DNA of 64,000 nt from Geomonas limicola (GTDB lineage Bacteria > Desulfobacterota > Desulfuromonadia > Geobacterales > Geobacteraceae). The stretch's first letter is position 1; every line of letters begins with the position of its first letter. Shown piece by piece: positions 43,847 to 51,544 of this stretch. The stretch spans positions 248,001 to 312,000 of the forward strand of contig NZ_BLXZ01000003.1 in assembly GCF_014193675.1 (NCBI RefSeq), in the 5' to 3' direction. A program made the position numbers and the translations under genes. Below the pieces are notes generated by a model. The model saw only the letters and a program-made list of their open reading frames with translations. It searched no databases and was not told where the DNA came from.

Positions 43847-44644
43847 TTACGGGAAGTTGATGTCGACCTGGGTGGTGAAGGTGTTGTTACCGGCCAGGGC
43901 CTTCTTGGTGTAGACGTCGTAGCCGAAGATCACGGAAACGTTCTTGGCAAAGTTCCAGGAGGCACCGAAGTTAACCGCACCATTGGCGTTGTTGCCGCCC
44001 ATGTAGTCAACGGCCAACCAGAGCTTGTCGGAGATCTCGCTCATGGTGCGGTCCCAGGAGAGCAGCGCACCGTCGTTCTCCGGCTTCAAGGTGCTGAAAT
44101 CGCTAACCAACGCGCGCTTGCTGCCGCGGTAGTACCCGGCGGAGAGCCTGCCGACCACCGGAAGTGTCTTGGCTACCAGGCCGTACACGATGTTCTGGCC
44201 GGAGACGACCCCGGGAGCCGTGCTGCTGTTCAGGGTGGGTCCGATGTTGTACATGCCGACCGCGAAGGCCGGGGAGAACTTGAAGAGGGACTCCTCGGGA
44301 GTGCCGATTTTGAAGTTACCACTGAGCGGATGGTTGTCGTTGGGCTCGTTGGCGGTGACCAGGTAGTCGAAACCGATCTCGGCCTGGATCTTCTCGTAGG
44401 GGAGAATGCCCACGGTCGGGCCGATATCCATAGTGTGCGCGTCCCGGGTGGCGCTGGCGGTCGGTGCCGACTTCGGCACGCCGGAGGCACGGAAATAGTT
44501 GTCGATGTTGAGGTGGAAGACTCCGAAAGGCTGGACGTCGGTGGACGGGATCCAGATCTGCGTCGAAGGGGTCGCAGAAGCGATACCGGAGGTTGCTGCA
44601 GTCAGCGCCATTGCCAGCATGAGAATCTTGGAAATTCGTTTCAT
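43847..44644 (-). CDS. Putative outer-membrane beta-barrel protein
   Basis: 265-aa exported protein: signal peptide (about 1-24, ASA) and a mature part of alternating amphipathic strands separated by short turns and ending in an aromatic/Pro pattern (FTTQVDINFP). Strands such as AEIGFDYLV, AVGMYNIG, VYGLVAKTL, SAGYYRGSK, LWLAVDYMG and NVSVIFGYDVY give a 10- to 12-stranded barrel. No family named. AAAGGAGT precedes the ATG. It has a long upstream region with a strong terminator-like hairpin. Confidence 0.7.
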   Translation of the reverse strand: MKRISKILMLAMALTAATSGIASATPSTQIWIPSTDVQPFGVFHLNIDNYFRASGVPKSAPTASATRDAHTMDIGPTVGILPYEKIQAEIGFDYLVTANEPNDNHPLSGNFKIGTPEESLFKFSPAFAVGMYNIGPTLNSSTAPGVVSGQNIVYGLVAKTLPVVGRLSAGYYRGSKRALVSDFSTLKPENDGALLSWDRTMSEISDKLWLAVDYMGGNNANGAVNFGASWNFAKNVSVIFGYDVYTKKALAGNNTFTTQVDINFP

Positions 44645-44868
44645 CGTTTACTCCTTTGTAAGTTTGGTGAAAAACAGGGACTAGGGACTGGGGACCAGCG
44701 GCTGGGGAAATGCTCAAAGGCCCGCACTGGCCCGGTTTCCTTCGGGTGACCGCACTGTCATGACAACGACTAAAAATCCTCCCTTCGCAGGTAGTGAAAA
44801 GCAGTGGCTTGGTGGACAGGGACGTAACTCCCTCCGGGTTCCCTAACCGACCAGGCTGTCGCTCTGAT

Positions 44869-44911
44869 AAAAAACAAAAAGGCGCCTCTCACCAGGTGGT
44901 GAAAGGCGCCT
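44869..44911 (-). terminator. Strong terminator in the 44.6-45.2 kb spacer
   Basis: Stem AGGCGCCT(TTC)ACCACC / GGTG(AGA)GGCGCC with T5-G-T6 on the minus strand. Either the end of a small RNA or a leader attenuator of the outer-membrane protein gene. Confidence 0.8.
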
Positions 44912-44958
44912 TTGCCTTGTCTCAATGCAACCAGGCACTACATTGTGCCCGGTAACCT
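44875..44958 (-). ncRNA. Candidate small RNA between a sigma-54-like promoter and a terminator
   Basis: A minus-strand transcript from the promoter at 44969-44984 would begin near 44958 and end at the hairpin 44881-44911 (GGCGCC...GGTGAAAGGCGCC arms, then TTTTTGTTTTTT on the minus strand), about 84 nt. No gene upstream on this strand needs that terminator. Inside is a second hairpin GGGCACAATGTAGTGCC. A short open frame with an AGGGG motif runs through the terminator and is not credible as a gene. Confidence 0.4.
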
Positions 44959-44968
44959 CCATCATTAA

Positions 44969-44984
44969 AGCAGAAGCTGTGCCA
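44969..44984 (-). promoter_or_regulatory. Sigma-54-like promoter
   Basis: On the minus strand TGGCAC-AGCTT-CTGCT has GG and GC exactly 10 bases apart, with one difference from TGGCAC-N5-TTGCW. It reads toward the terminator at 44869-44911. Confidence 0.5.
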
Positions 44985-45247
44985 TAACTCATATTTCCCC
45001 TAACCAGTTGAAACTCTTTCACGTCAGGAATAGGCCCCGAGGTTAGGCGTTTCTGCCACGACGAAATTACAGGCAGCCAAGCTTAATTAATGTGCAGTAC
45101 GGGGAGGAGATTCTGCCGGCCAGGTTCTGCACCGACGAACATTAGTTACCGCTTACCATGGTTCTTTTTGTTTGTCTCCGGGGCGCGGACAGGCTACCTT
45201 GGGCCGCACCAGTCAAGAACTGGCATCACCGGCTTGGGAGAGCTTTT

Positions 45248-46084
45248 GTGGTCACAACCTTCATCGAGATCTTTCTGCTCGGGATCGGCGCCGGCATCAT
45301 GGGGTCGATGCTCGGGCTGGGCGGCGGCATCATCATCGTCCCGGCCCTTACCCTTTTATTCGGCATGTCGATGCGTACCGCGGTGGCGGCCTCGACAGTC
45401 TCCATCATCGCCACCTCGACGGGCGCCGCGGTTGCCTACCTGCGCGACCGGCTCACCAATACGCGCGTGGCGATCTGGCTCGAGATGGGGACCGCGATGG
45501 GTGCACTGGGCGGGGCACTCATCGCAGGGGTGATCAACCAGCGGGTGCTCTACATCCTGTTCGGGGTGCTCCTGGGCTACTCGACCTACAACATGTTCAA
45601 GGCACGCAAGCAGGAGCTGCCGACGGGAATCGTCCCGGATGCCCTGTCGCAAAAACTCCGCCTGGCGGGCTCCTACTACGACAAGGCGCTGGGCCACCGG
45701 GTGGACTACCAGGTGACCCGCACCGTGCCGGGCCTCATCATCATGATCTTCTCCGGAGCGGCGGCGGGGCTTTTGGGAATCGGGGCGGGGATCTTCAAGG
45801 TACCGGCCATGGACCAGGTGATGGGGATGCCGTTCAAGGCTTCGACGGCAACCTCGAACTTCATGATCGGCGTGACGGCGGCCTCGGGGGCGGTGGTCTA
45901 TTTCGCGCGCGGCGACGTGCAACCGCTGGTGGCGGGTCCCATCGTCCTGGGCGTGCTTCTCGGGGCCATTATCGGGGCAAAGCTCATGGTACGCTTGCGG
46001 GCGAACCTGATCCGCCTCTGCTTCATCCCGCTCATAGCCTACACGGCAGTTACCATGATCTACCGGGGGGTGAAATGGTGGTGA
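45248..46084 (+). CDS. TauE/SafE-family membrane exporter
   Basis: 278-aa protein with about eight membrane segments in two repeats. The motifs GLGGGIIIVPAL (about residue 23) and GIGAGIFKVPAM (about 185) are the two family signatures. The family exports sulfoacetate, sulfite or related organosulfur anions. A GTG start at 45248 with GGGAGAG upstream is preferred over the long frame from 45158, whose N-terminus is not membrane-like. It overlaps the DUF1634 gene by 10 bases and probably forms a complex with its product. Confidence 0.88.
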   Translation: MVTTFIEIFLLGIGAGIMGSMLGLGGGIIIVPALTLLFGMSMRTAVAASTVSIIATSTGAAVAYLRDRLTNTRVAIWLEMGTAMGALGGALIAGVINQRVLYILFGVLLGYSTYNMFKARKQELPTGIVPDALSQKLRLAGSYYDKALGHRVDYQVTRTVPGLIIMIFSGAAAGLLGIGAGIFKVPAMDQVMGMPFKASTATSNFMIGVTAASGAVVYFARGDVQPLVAGPIVLGVLLGAIIGAKLMVRLRANLIRLCFIPLIAYTAVTMIYRGVKWW

Positions 46085-46389
46085 ACGAGAACTCGGTGGA
46101 AACCAGGCACGATGCGATCGAGCTGGTGCTGGCGCGGCTTTTACGGCTGGGATCCCTGGTCGCGGCGGCGCTTTTGGCGGTGGGGTTGGCAGCGATGGTC
46201 GCAGGGCTGAGCGTAATCGCGCCGAAACTGATCACCGCGGGTCTCCTGGTACTCCTGGGGACACCCATTTTAAGGGTGGTCACCGCGGCAGTCATCTTCA
46301 TCAGGGAGCGCGACTGGTACTTCGCCTTTTTCTGCGCGGTGGTCTTGGTAGCCTTGGCCACGGGAATTGTGCTCGGGCGGGTGGGTTGA
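46075..46389 (+). CDS. DUF1634 small membrane protein
   Basis: 104-aa protein with three membrane segments (about 25-45, 52-72, 82-102) separated by short loops; the middle holds LGTPILRVVTAAVIFIRERDW, typical of DUF1634. Genes of this family usually follow TauE/SafE exporters, as here, where the start overlaps the exporter stop. The exact start could be the ATG at 46075 or one of two GTG codons next to it. Confidence 0.82.
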   Translation: MVVNENSVETRHDAIELVLARLLRLGSLVAAALLAVGLAAMVAGLSVIAPKLITAGLLVLLGTPILRVVTAAVIFIRERDWYFAFFCAVVLVALATGIVLGRVG

Positions 46390-46477
46390 TAACCGACTTA
46401 TAAATCATACGCGGAGGGCGCGCGGATTGTGCGGGTCGGCGCGGATACCTCCGCATCCCTTGGTATAAGGCGAGAAG

Positions 46478-46657
46478 CTATGAGGGATGTTCCTGGTCCG
46501 CGGGGGTTTTCTTTTTGGCCTGCTCCATCCGCTCGCGGGCCTGGCGCTCGAGCTTCTTGCGCTGCGGTCCGCTCACGAAGTTGTGCTCCAACACGATGAT
46601 CAAAAATAGTCCGGCGGCTAAAATTGCACCGACTCCCAAAATCTGTAACCAGAACAT
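46478..46657 (-). CDS. Small single-span membrane protein, 59 aa
   Basis: Too short for common ORF cut-offs. The frame begins MFWLQILGVGAILAAGLFLI, one membrane helix, then a charged cytoplasmic tail with RKKLERQARERMEQAKKK. GGGAGAAGGG precedes the ATG. It lies 28 bases downstream of the MutY-like gene on the same strand. Function not known; the composition (one N-terminal helix, basic amphipathic tail) is that of accessory subunits or small regulatory membrane proteins. Confidence 0.65.
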   Translation of the reverse strand: MFWLQILGVGAILAAGLFLIIVLEHNFVSGPQRKKLERQARERMEQAKKKTPADQEHPS

Positions 46658-46685
46658 TCCCTTCTCCCTTCCTCTTTGAAGTACC

Positions 46686-47552
46686 TCAGCTGATAACGAA
46701 ACCGCCCTGTTCCCGACGGATGAACCCTTCGCGCTCGAGACGCTCGAGATTGCCGGCCAGCGACTCGGCTTGATCGGGGAGCGCGTGCGCCAGTTCGTTG
46801 TGCGTGATCCCCGGCGAGGCCAGGATATTGCGCAGGATGAGGCTGCGCCGCTCCCGGTTGGAACCCCGAAACGGCGACTGGCGCACGTGGTGGGCGCTCT
46901 GCCGGCCCGGATTCACCCGGGTCCGCTTCAACATGGCGCCGTAATCCATGAGTGCGTAGTACCACTCCCGCGCCCTGTCCCTCAGCAGGGTCGCCTCGAC
47001 CAGGGGGAGCAGATCGCGGTCGTGCACCGACTCGGCACCGGGGAAAAAGTGCAGGATGAACACCGAGCGGATGTTGGTCTCGATGAAGGGACTGGGGATC
47101 CCAAAGGCAAAGGCGGCCACGGCCCGGGCGGTGTAGGGGCCGATACCGGGGAGCGACTCGAGTTGGGCGATGTCGGCCGGGAGCTTCCCGTCCAGGCGCT
47201 CGACGACGGCCTGCGCGCAGTTTTTCAAGGCCAGGGCGCGACGGTTGTAGCCGAGTCCCTGCCAGACCGACAGCACCAGGGAGAGCTCAGCCGCGGCCAG
47301 GGCCTCAAGCGTGGGGAACTGGGCGAGGAACTCCCGGTACTTCTCCTTGACCCGGTCCACCTGGGTCTGTTGCAGCATGATCTCGGACACCAGGATCGCG
47401 TAGGGGTCGCGGGTCTCACGCCAGGGGAGCGTACGCCCCTGCGTGGCGAAGAAGTCGAGCACCACCTCGCGAAAGGCGGCGATTTCCGCGGCATCGGGAG
47501 CCAGGGGGGCCGCGGGATTACCGGCGCGTATCTCGCTCTTTCGGCGGCTCAT
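46686..47552 (-). CDS. MutY/EndoIII-superfamily DNA glycosylase without Fe-S cluster
   Basis: 288-aa HhH-GPD glycosylase. LPWRETRDPYAILVSEIMLQQTQV has the MutY-type catalytic Glu (about residue 57); LPGIGPYTARAVAAFAF is the helix-hairpin-helix (about 135). The usual catalytic Asp (LDxNV) is Glu here (FIETNIRSV). The region that normally binds [4Fe-4S] with four cysteines (after MDYGAM) has none. There is no C-terminal 8-oxoG recognition domain; instead residues about 235-288 look like a winged helix (ITHNELAHALPDQAESLAGNLERLEREGF). Likely a base-excision enzyme of the clusterless subgroup; adenine opposite 8-oxoG specificity is not assured. A continuous long frame from 48773 is a fusion by chance. 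Confidence 0.82.
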   Translation of the reverse strand: MSRRKSEIRAGNPAAPLAPDAAEIAAFREVVLDFFATQGRTLPWRETRDPYAILVSEIMLQQTQVDRVKEKYREFLAQFPTLEALAAAELSLVLSVWQGLGYNRRALALKNCAQAVVERLDGKLPADIAQLESLPGIGPYTARAVAAFAFGIPSPFIETNIRSVFILHFFPGAESVHDRDLLPLVEATLLRDRAREWYYALMDYGAMLKRTRVNPGRQSAHHVRQSPFRGSNRERRSLILRNILASPGITHNELAHALPDQAESLAGNLERLEREGFIRREQGGFVIS

Positions 47553-47554
47553 CT

Positions 47555-48304
47555 TCAGTGGTAGGTCCGGTAGAAAACGGCGGCGGTCATCAGGAAGGTG
47601 AGTACGGTGATCCCCCGGCGCACCTTGTCCTGGGGAAGTTTCCTGGTGTAGTGGGCACCGAAGTAGCCCCCCACTACCGCTGAGGCCATCATGACGAGCG
47701 CCTGGGGCCACCAGACCTTGCCCGCGATGACGAAGCAGACCACGGCGGTGGCGTTCATCGAGCCGACCAAAAGCGTCTTCGCCGCGTTCATGGCGTTGAT
47801 GTTGGCGGTGAAGAAGAGACTCCAGACGGCAAGGGTCATGATGCCGACCGCGCCGCCGAAATAGCCGCCGTAGATGGCGAGCACGAACTGCCCGAGCAAC
47901 AGCGCCGCCGGCCCGATATGCACTACGCGCCGCAGGGCCGCCCCTGCCTGGCGCCCGAAGGTGAAGGCCAGGGTTCCGAAAAGTAGCAGCCAGGGGAAGA
48001 TACGGTCGAAGGTGGTGACCGGTGTGAAGAGGAGCAACAGCGCCCCGGCCAGTCCGCCCAGTACGCTCGCGATCCAGAGCGCCCGGATCGAGACCCCTTC
48101 GAAGGGGACGAAATCGTGCCGGTAGGCCCAGGCACCCGCGAAACTCCCGGGGAACAGGGCGACCGTCGAGGAGGCGTTGGCGATGACCGAAGGGACCCCG
48201 GCGAACACCAGGACCGGGAGTGTGACGAAGGAGCCGCCGCCGGCAGCGGAGTTCATTACCCCGGCGAGCAGGCCCGCGAAAAAGATCAGCAAGGGATGTT
48301 CCAT
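47555..48304 (-). CDS. TauE/SafE-family membrane permease
   Basis: 249-aa protein with about eight membrane segments. Signatures are AGVMNSAAGGGSFVTLPVL (about residue 13) and GGYFGGAVGIMTLAV (about 130), the two half-repeats of the family. It ends just 2 bases before the MutY-like start. Substrate unknown. The ATG at 48304 is chosen because the upstream extension is not membrane-like. A second, diverged member beside that at 45.2 kb. Confidence 0.88.
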   Translation of the reverse strand: MEHPLLIFFAGLLAGVMNSAAGGGSFVTLPVLVFAGVPSVIANASSTVALFPGSFAGAWAYRHDFVPFEGVSIRALWIASVLGGLAGALLLLFTPVTTFDRIFPWLLLFGTLAFTFGRQAGAALRRVVHIGPAALLLGQFVLAIYGGYFGGAVGIMTLAVWSLFFTANINAMNAAKTLLVGSMNATAVVCFVIAGKVWWPQALVMMASAVVGGYFGAHYTRKLPQDKVRRGITVLTFLMTAAVFYRTYH

Positions 48305-48367
48305 GCGGCCTACTGTGCCCCAAGCCGCCCCCCTTGTCAATAATGAGAAGCGCCCGGGGGCCGTTCG

Positions 48368-48805
48368 TTAGCGGCGGGCGATCAGGGTGGCGCCGGCAAA
48401 GAGGAGCAGGCACCCGAGGAAGCGCTTGAGGTCGAAGGGGACGTGGCGCAGGCCGAAGGCACCGTAGTGGTCGAGGAGCACCCCGGTGGTGAGTTGGGCG
48501 GCGATCACCACCGACATGGCGGCGGCGGTACCGACGCGCGGCACCACGAAGATGGTCATGGTGACGAAGAAGGCACCGAAGGCCCCGCCGGTCCACTCCC
48601 ACCAGGTGGCGCCGGCGGCGGCTTTCAGGTTCCCCTTGCCGGCGCCAAGGACTACCGCCATCAAGACGAGGGTCCCCACCGCGAACGAGATGCAGGAACT
48701 CTCGAGAGCCCCGACCTTCTGTGCCAGCCGGGCGTTTATCGAGGGCTGCACGGCAATGGCAATGCCACCGCAAAACATCACTGCCAAAAGAACAAGGTTG
48801 GTCAT
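48368..48805 (-). CDS. DMT-superfamily YdcZ/DUF606 membrane protein
   Basis: 145-aa protein with four to five membrane segments; PSINARLAQKVGALESSCISFAVGTLVL is the usual N-terminal repeat of the DUF606/YdcZ group. Half-size members work as dimers or pairs. Substrate not known. CAAGGAGT is upstream of the ATG at 48805; the longer frame to 48889 has no signal. Possibly in one operon with the TauE and MutY-like genes. Confidence 0.85.
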   Translation of the reverse strand: MTNLVLLAVMFCGGIAIAVQPSINARLAQKVGALESSCISFAVGTLVLMAVVLGAGKGNLKAAAGATWWEWTGGAFGAFFVTMTIFVVPRVGTAAAMSVVIAAQLTTGVLLDHYGAFGLRHVPFDLKRFLGCLLLFAGATLIARR

Positions 48806-49154
48806 GTAGTTACTCCTTGGGGCGCACAGGACTAAAGGGTGAACGGAAAACGTGGTACTCGACCTGGACGACAAAGATAGCAGGGACACCTAATGCTCGC
48901 AAGAGTGTGACCGGTCTGCCAAAGAGAGGTTCCCCCTTCAGATCCAGTGAACGCACTTTCCGTGCGGGTGGGAAAGGAAGTCGAGACTGTCGCACCTGCA
49001 CCCGAATCCTCCCTTTGACAGTGGCAGGATCGGCAATATCCAGGTACACTAGCGAACTGCCACAATCTGACGGCGGTTTCGCGCACGGGGACACTGAGTG
49101 CCCCGGGCAGGGACGCTATTTTCGGGCCCGCCCATAAACTACAGGAGGAACCAG

Positions 49155-49847
49155 ATGATGAAGAGCAGGAACCTGACAGGCACGTTGGCAATCGTCGTGG
49201 CACTTTTGGCAGCATCAGTTGGATTGGTCTTCGCATCCGGCAGTGCCGGCGTCGGCGCAGATGAGGCGCTGCAACAGCTCATGGACGGCAACAAGCGGTT
49301 TGTGGAGGCCAAGATGAACTCCACGTCCATGTGCGACGCCACAGCCCGCGGCAAGCTGGCCAAATCGCAACACCCCTATGCCATCATCCTTTCCTGCTCC
49401 GACTCCCGGGTTCCGCCCGAACTGATCTTCGATCAGACCCTTGGGGAAATCTTCGTGATCAGGGTCGCGGGTAACGTGGCCGATCCCGTTGTGCTGGGGA
49501 GCATCGAGTACGCCGCTGAGCACCTGGGTTCTCGCCTCATCATGGTGCTGGGCCACGAGCGCTGCGGCGCAGTCACCGCGACGGTCAACGCCAAGGGAAA
49601 ACCGGAAGGGAACATCGGTGCCATCGTTAAAGCGATCGAGCCCGCGGCCAAGGAGGCCAAGAAGATCGCCAAGGGCAAACCCGCCGAAGAAGTCGTGGAG
49701 TGCGCGGTAGACGTCAACGCGAAGCTCGTGGCAGCAAGCCTGACCAAACGCTCGAAAGTGCTCGCCGAAGAGCTGAAGGCCGGCAAGGTCAAAGTGGTAG
49801 CGGCCAAGTATGACCTGGACGACGGGACCGTGGCGTTACTGAAGTAG
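49155..49847 (+). CDS. Periplasmic beta-class carbonic anhydrase
   Basis: 230-aa enzyme that interconverts CO2 and bicarbonate. Zinc ligands are present: Cys and Asp in ILSCSDSRVPPE, His and Cys in GHERCGAV. An N-terminal signal peptide (MMKSRNLTGTLAIVVALLAASVGLVFA) sends it to the periplasm, which is less usual than the cytoplasmic form. AGGAGGAA precedes the ATG pair. A terminator lies 55 bases after the stop. Confidence 0.93.
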   Translation: MMKSRNLTGTLAIVVALLAASVGLVFASGSAGVGADEALQQLMDGNKRFVEAKMNSTSMCDATARGKLAKSQHPYAIILSCSDSRVPPELIFDQTLGEIFVIRVAGNVADPVVLGSIEYAAEHLGSRLIMVLGHERCGAVTATVNAKGKPEGNIGAIVKAIEPAAKEAKKIAKGKPAEEVVECAVDVNAKLVAASLTKRSKVLAEELKAGKVKVVAAKYDLDDGTVALLK

Positions 49848-49902
49848 CCGGCTAAAGGGTACCGAGGGGACACCTTGAGTCCCGCACACCGTGACCATCA
49901 TG

Positions 49903-49947
49903 AAAAAGACCAAGAGGGCAAGGCTGTCACCCGCTTGGTCTTTTTTT
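49903..49947 (+). terminator. Terminator of the carbonic anhydrase gene
   Basis: Stem AAAAAGACCAAG / CTTGGTCTTTTTT with an 18-base loop, T7 at the end. Confidence 0.85.
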
Positions 49948-50004
49948 GCCATTATTTAAGCTGCGCTCAGCTGAGAGCCAAAGCCCTGCCACAACAGCCA
50001 ATTG

Positions 50005-50547
50005 TCAATTGTCCATCGTCAATTGTTCATCGAAGTTATTGTGCCGCAGCTTGCCGTAATCGAGCTGGGAGGCCGCGACCGGACTGCGCTTCTCGGCCGG
50101 GTGCCCCACCGCGATGATGCAGGCCACCTTGAGCCCCTCGGGAACGCCCAGCACCTGGCGCACCTGCTCCTCGGCGCTGGAAGCGGCGTCGTGACGACGC
50201 TCGCGGATCTGGATCCAGCAGCTCCCCAGCCCCAGGGACTGGGCCACCATCTGGACCAGGATCGCGGCGATGGAGCAGTCCTCGACCCAGACGTCGCAGC
50301 GTGCCGGGTCGGCAAGAACCACGATCCCCAGCGGTGCCCCCCTCAGGAAGGCCGAACCGTGCTCCTTGGCGCGCGAGAGCCTCTCCAACTGGTCCGGGTC
50401 GTCCACCACCACGAAGGACCAGGGCTTCAGGTTGCGGGAGGTGGGGGCCCGCAGCAGCGTCTCGGCCAAAAGGGCCACCTGCTCGGGGCTTACCGGTTCC
50501 TTGGTGAATGACCTGATACTGCGACGTGCACGCACGATTTCGATCAT
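50005..50547 (-). CDS. Nitroreductase-family FMN protein
   Basis: 180-aa flavoprotein of the small nitroreductase group. FMN-contact motifs RARRSIRSF (N-terminus), APTSRNLKPWSFVVV (about 35) and the C-terminal VGHPAEKRSP are present, and a central segment AILVQMVAQSLGLGSCWI forms the dimer core. It would reduce nitro or quinone-like compounds with NAD(P)H. AAAGGAGAT precedes the ATG. The last 12 codons run into a GTCAATTG-rich repeat word, so the C-terminus may have been altered by a repeat insertion. Confidence 0.9.
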   Translation of the reverse strand: MIEIVRARRSIRSFTKEPVSPEQVALLAETLLRAPTSRNLKPWSFVVVDDPDQLERLSRAKEHGSAFLRGAPLGIVVLADPARCDVWVEDCSIAAILVQMVAQSLGLGSCWIQIRERRHDAASSAEEQVRQVLGVPEGLKVACIIAVGHPAEKRSPVAASQLDYGKLRHNNFDEQLTMDN

Positions 50548-50588
50548 CGCGAATCTCCTTTGGCTAAAAATGGCACCGTGCCGCTTCC

Positions 50589-50975
50589 CTAAAGGTTGCG
50601 CCGCTGTGCCTTGAAAATGAGCTGTTCCGGAACCTCGTCCATGTGCTCTTCGCCCAGGGCGAGCAGTTCGCTTTCCAGACGGCCGGCGGCTACCCTGAGC
50701 CCGGTCACGTCCACACCCTCGAAGACCGAAGCGACCCGGCTCAACAGGCCGCACCCGCCACGCAACAGGATGAGCGCACCCTTGAAGTTGCCGTTACGCC
50801 AATGATACAGGGCGACGGCCAGTTGAAGAAACCCCTGGTAAAAATCACGCAGCTCTCCGCTCGCCCCCACCCAGAGTTCCTCGAGTGTTTCGTGACACAG
50901 AAACCAGTCCCGTCGGTTGAATTCCTCGATGGCACGATCCAGTTCCCGATCCGCATTTTCCGGGTTTTCTGCCAT
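50589..50975 (-). CDS. DUF309 protein
   Basis: 128-aa helical protein with the family pattern EEFNRRDWFLCHETLEELW ... FYQGFLQLAVALYHWRNGNFKGALILL. The HE and EELW residues are strictly conserved in this family of unknown function. It precedes the nitroreductase gene by 42 bases on the same strand, so they are probably co-transcribed. Confidence 0.88.
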   Translation of the reverse strand: MAENPENADRELDRAIEEFNRRDWFLCHETLEELWVGASGELRDFYQGFLQLAVALYHWRNGNFKGALILLRGGCGLLSRVASVFEGVDVTGLRVAAGRLESELLALGEEHMDEVPEQLIFKAQRRNL

Positions 50976-51477
50976 GTTCCCCCTTCCCGCTTCCCGCTCT
51001 GACCGTCTAATGACAACGCTTTATCGCGGCAACTCGCCATTTGACCAAATCAAAAAAAGGTTCACAAGTCAACTGGAATTGACAAAGAACCGCTCCTGTC
51101 AGGGTTTTGCACTGTATACGGAAAGTTGGCGAAGATTGTGCAAACTCATTGGCAACAACGGATACTGGCAAAGAGAGGCCGAAAGTTGCGCTATGAGGAG
51201 AAGAAGGAGTTCCTGCTTCTGTCTCCTGCGGATTTATGTCGTGTCACGGGTGATTACCCAGAGTTCTTTGTTTCTATGAATGCAATGCTATCTTATGCCG
51301 TACCTGTCATGCCATGTAATGTTATTTTTTAATGGAGTGTATGCAGCTGTTATGTGATCTATGATGTCATGCGATGTAATGAGGAGGGACTGTACCACAA
51401 CTGAAGAGGAGTACCCGGGGAGGCTGCCTGGCACCCTTCCCCCGCATTCCCGGATCGCGAGACGGTCCTGGTTGGTG
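50976..51477. other. Low-GC intergenic region
   Basis: About 500 bases clearly AT-richer than the neighbours, with many ATG/CATG words (51280-51380). A plus-strand frame (51126-51332, TTG start) gives a protein-like 68-aa chain, but it has no ribosome-binding site. No promoter or repeat structure can be named with confidence. Confidence 0.45.
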
Positions 51478-51519
51478 GTAAAAAAGGCTGAACGCAGCGT
51501 TGCGTGTCAGCCTTTTGTT
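51478..51519 (-). terminator. Terminator of the TadG-like gene
   Basis: Stem AAGGCTGA / TCAGCCTT with inner pairs (ACGCA / TGCGT); on the minus strand followed by TTTTT. Confidence 0.82.
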
Positions 51520-51544
51520 TTGCCCGGGCCGGAACCTTCCGGGG

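Noticed and set aside
44690..44870. Cobalamin riboswitch in the outer-membrane protein leader
   Set aside because: Only short words match; the core order and the B12 box near the 3' end are not found. Kept as an unknown structured leader.
46686..48773. 695-aa fusion of a transporter-region frame with MutY
   Set aside because: The upstream part is a shadow of the TauE and DUF606 genes; the MutY-like gene has its own ATG at 47552.
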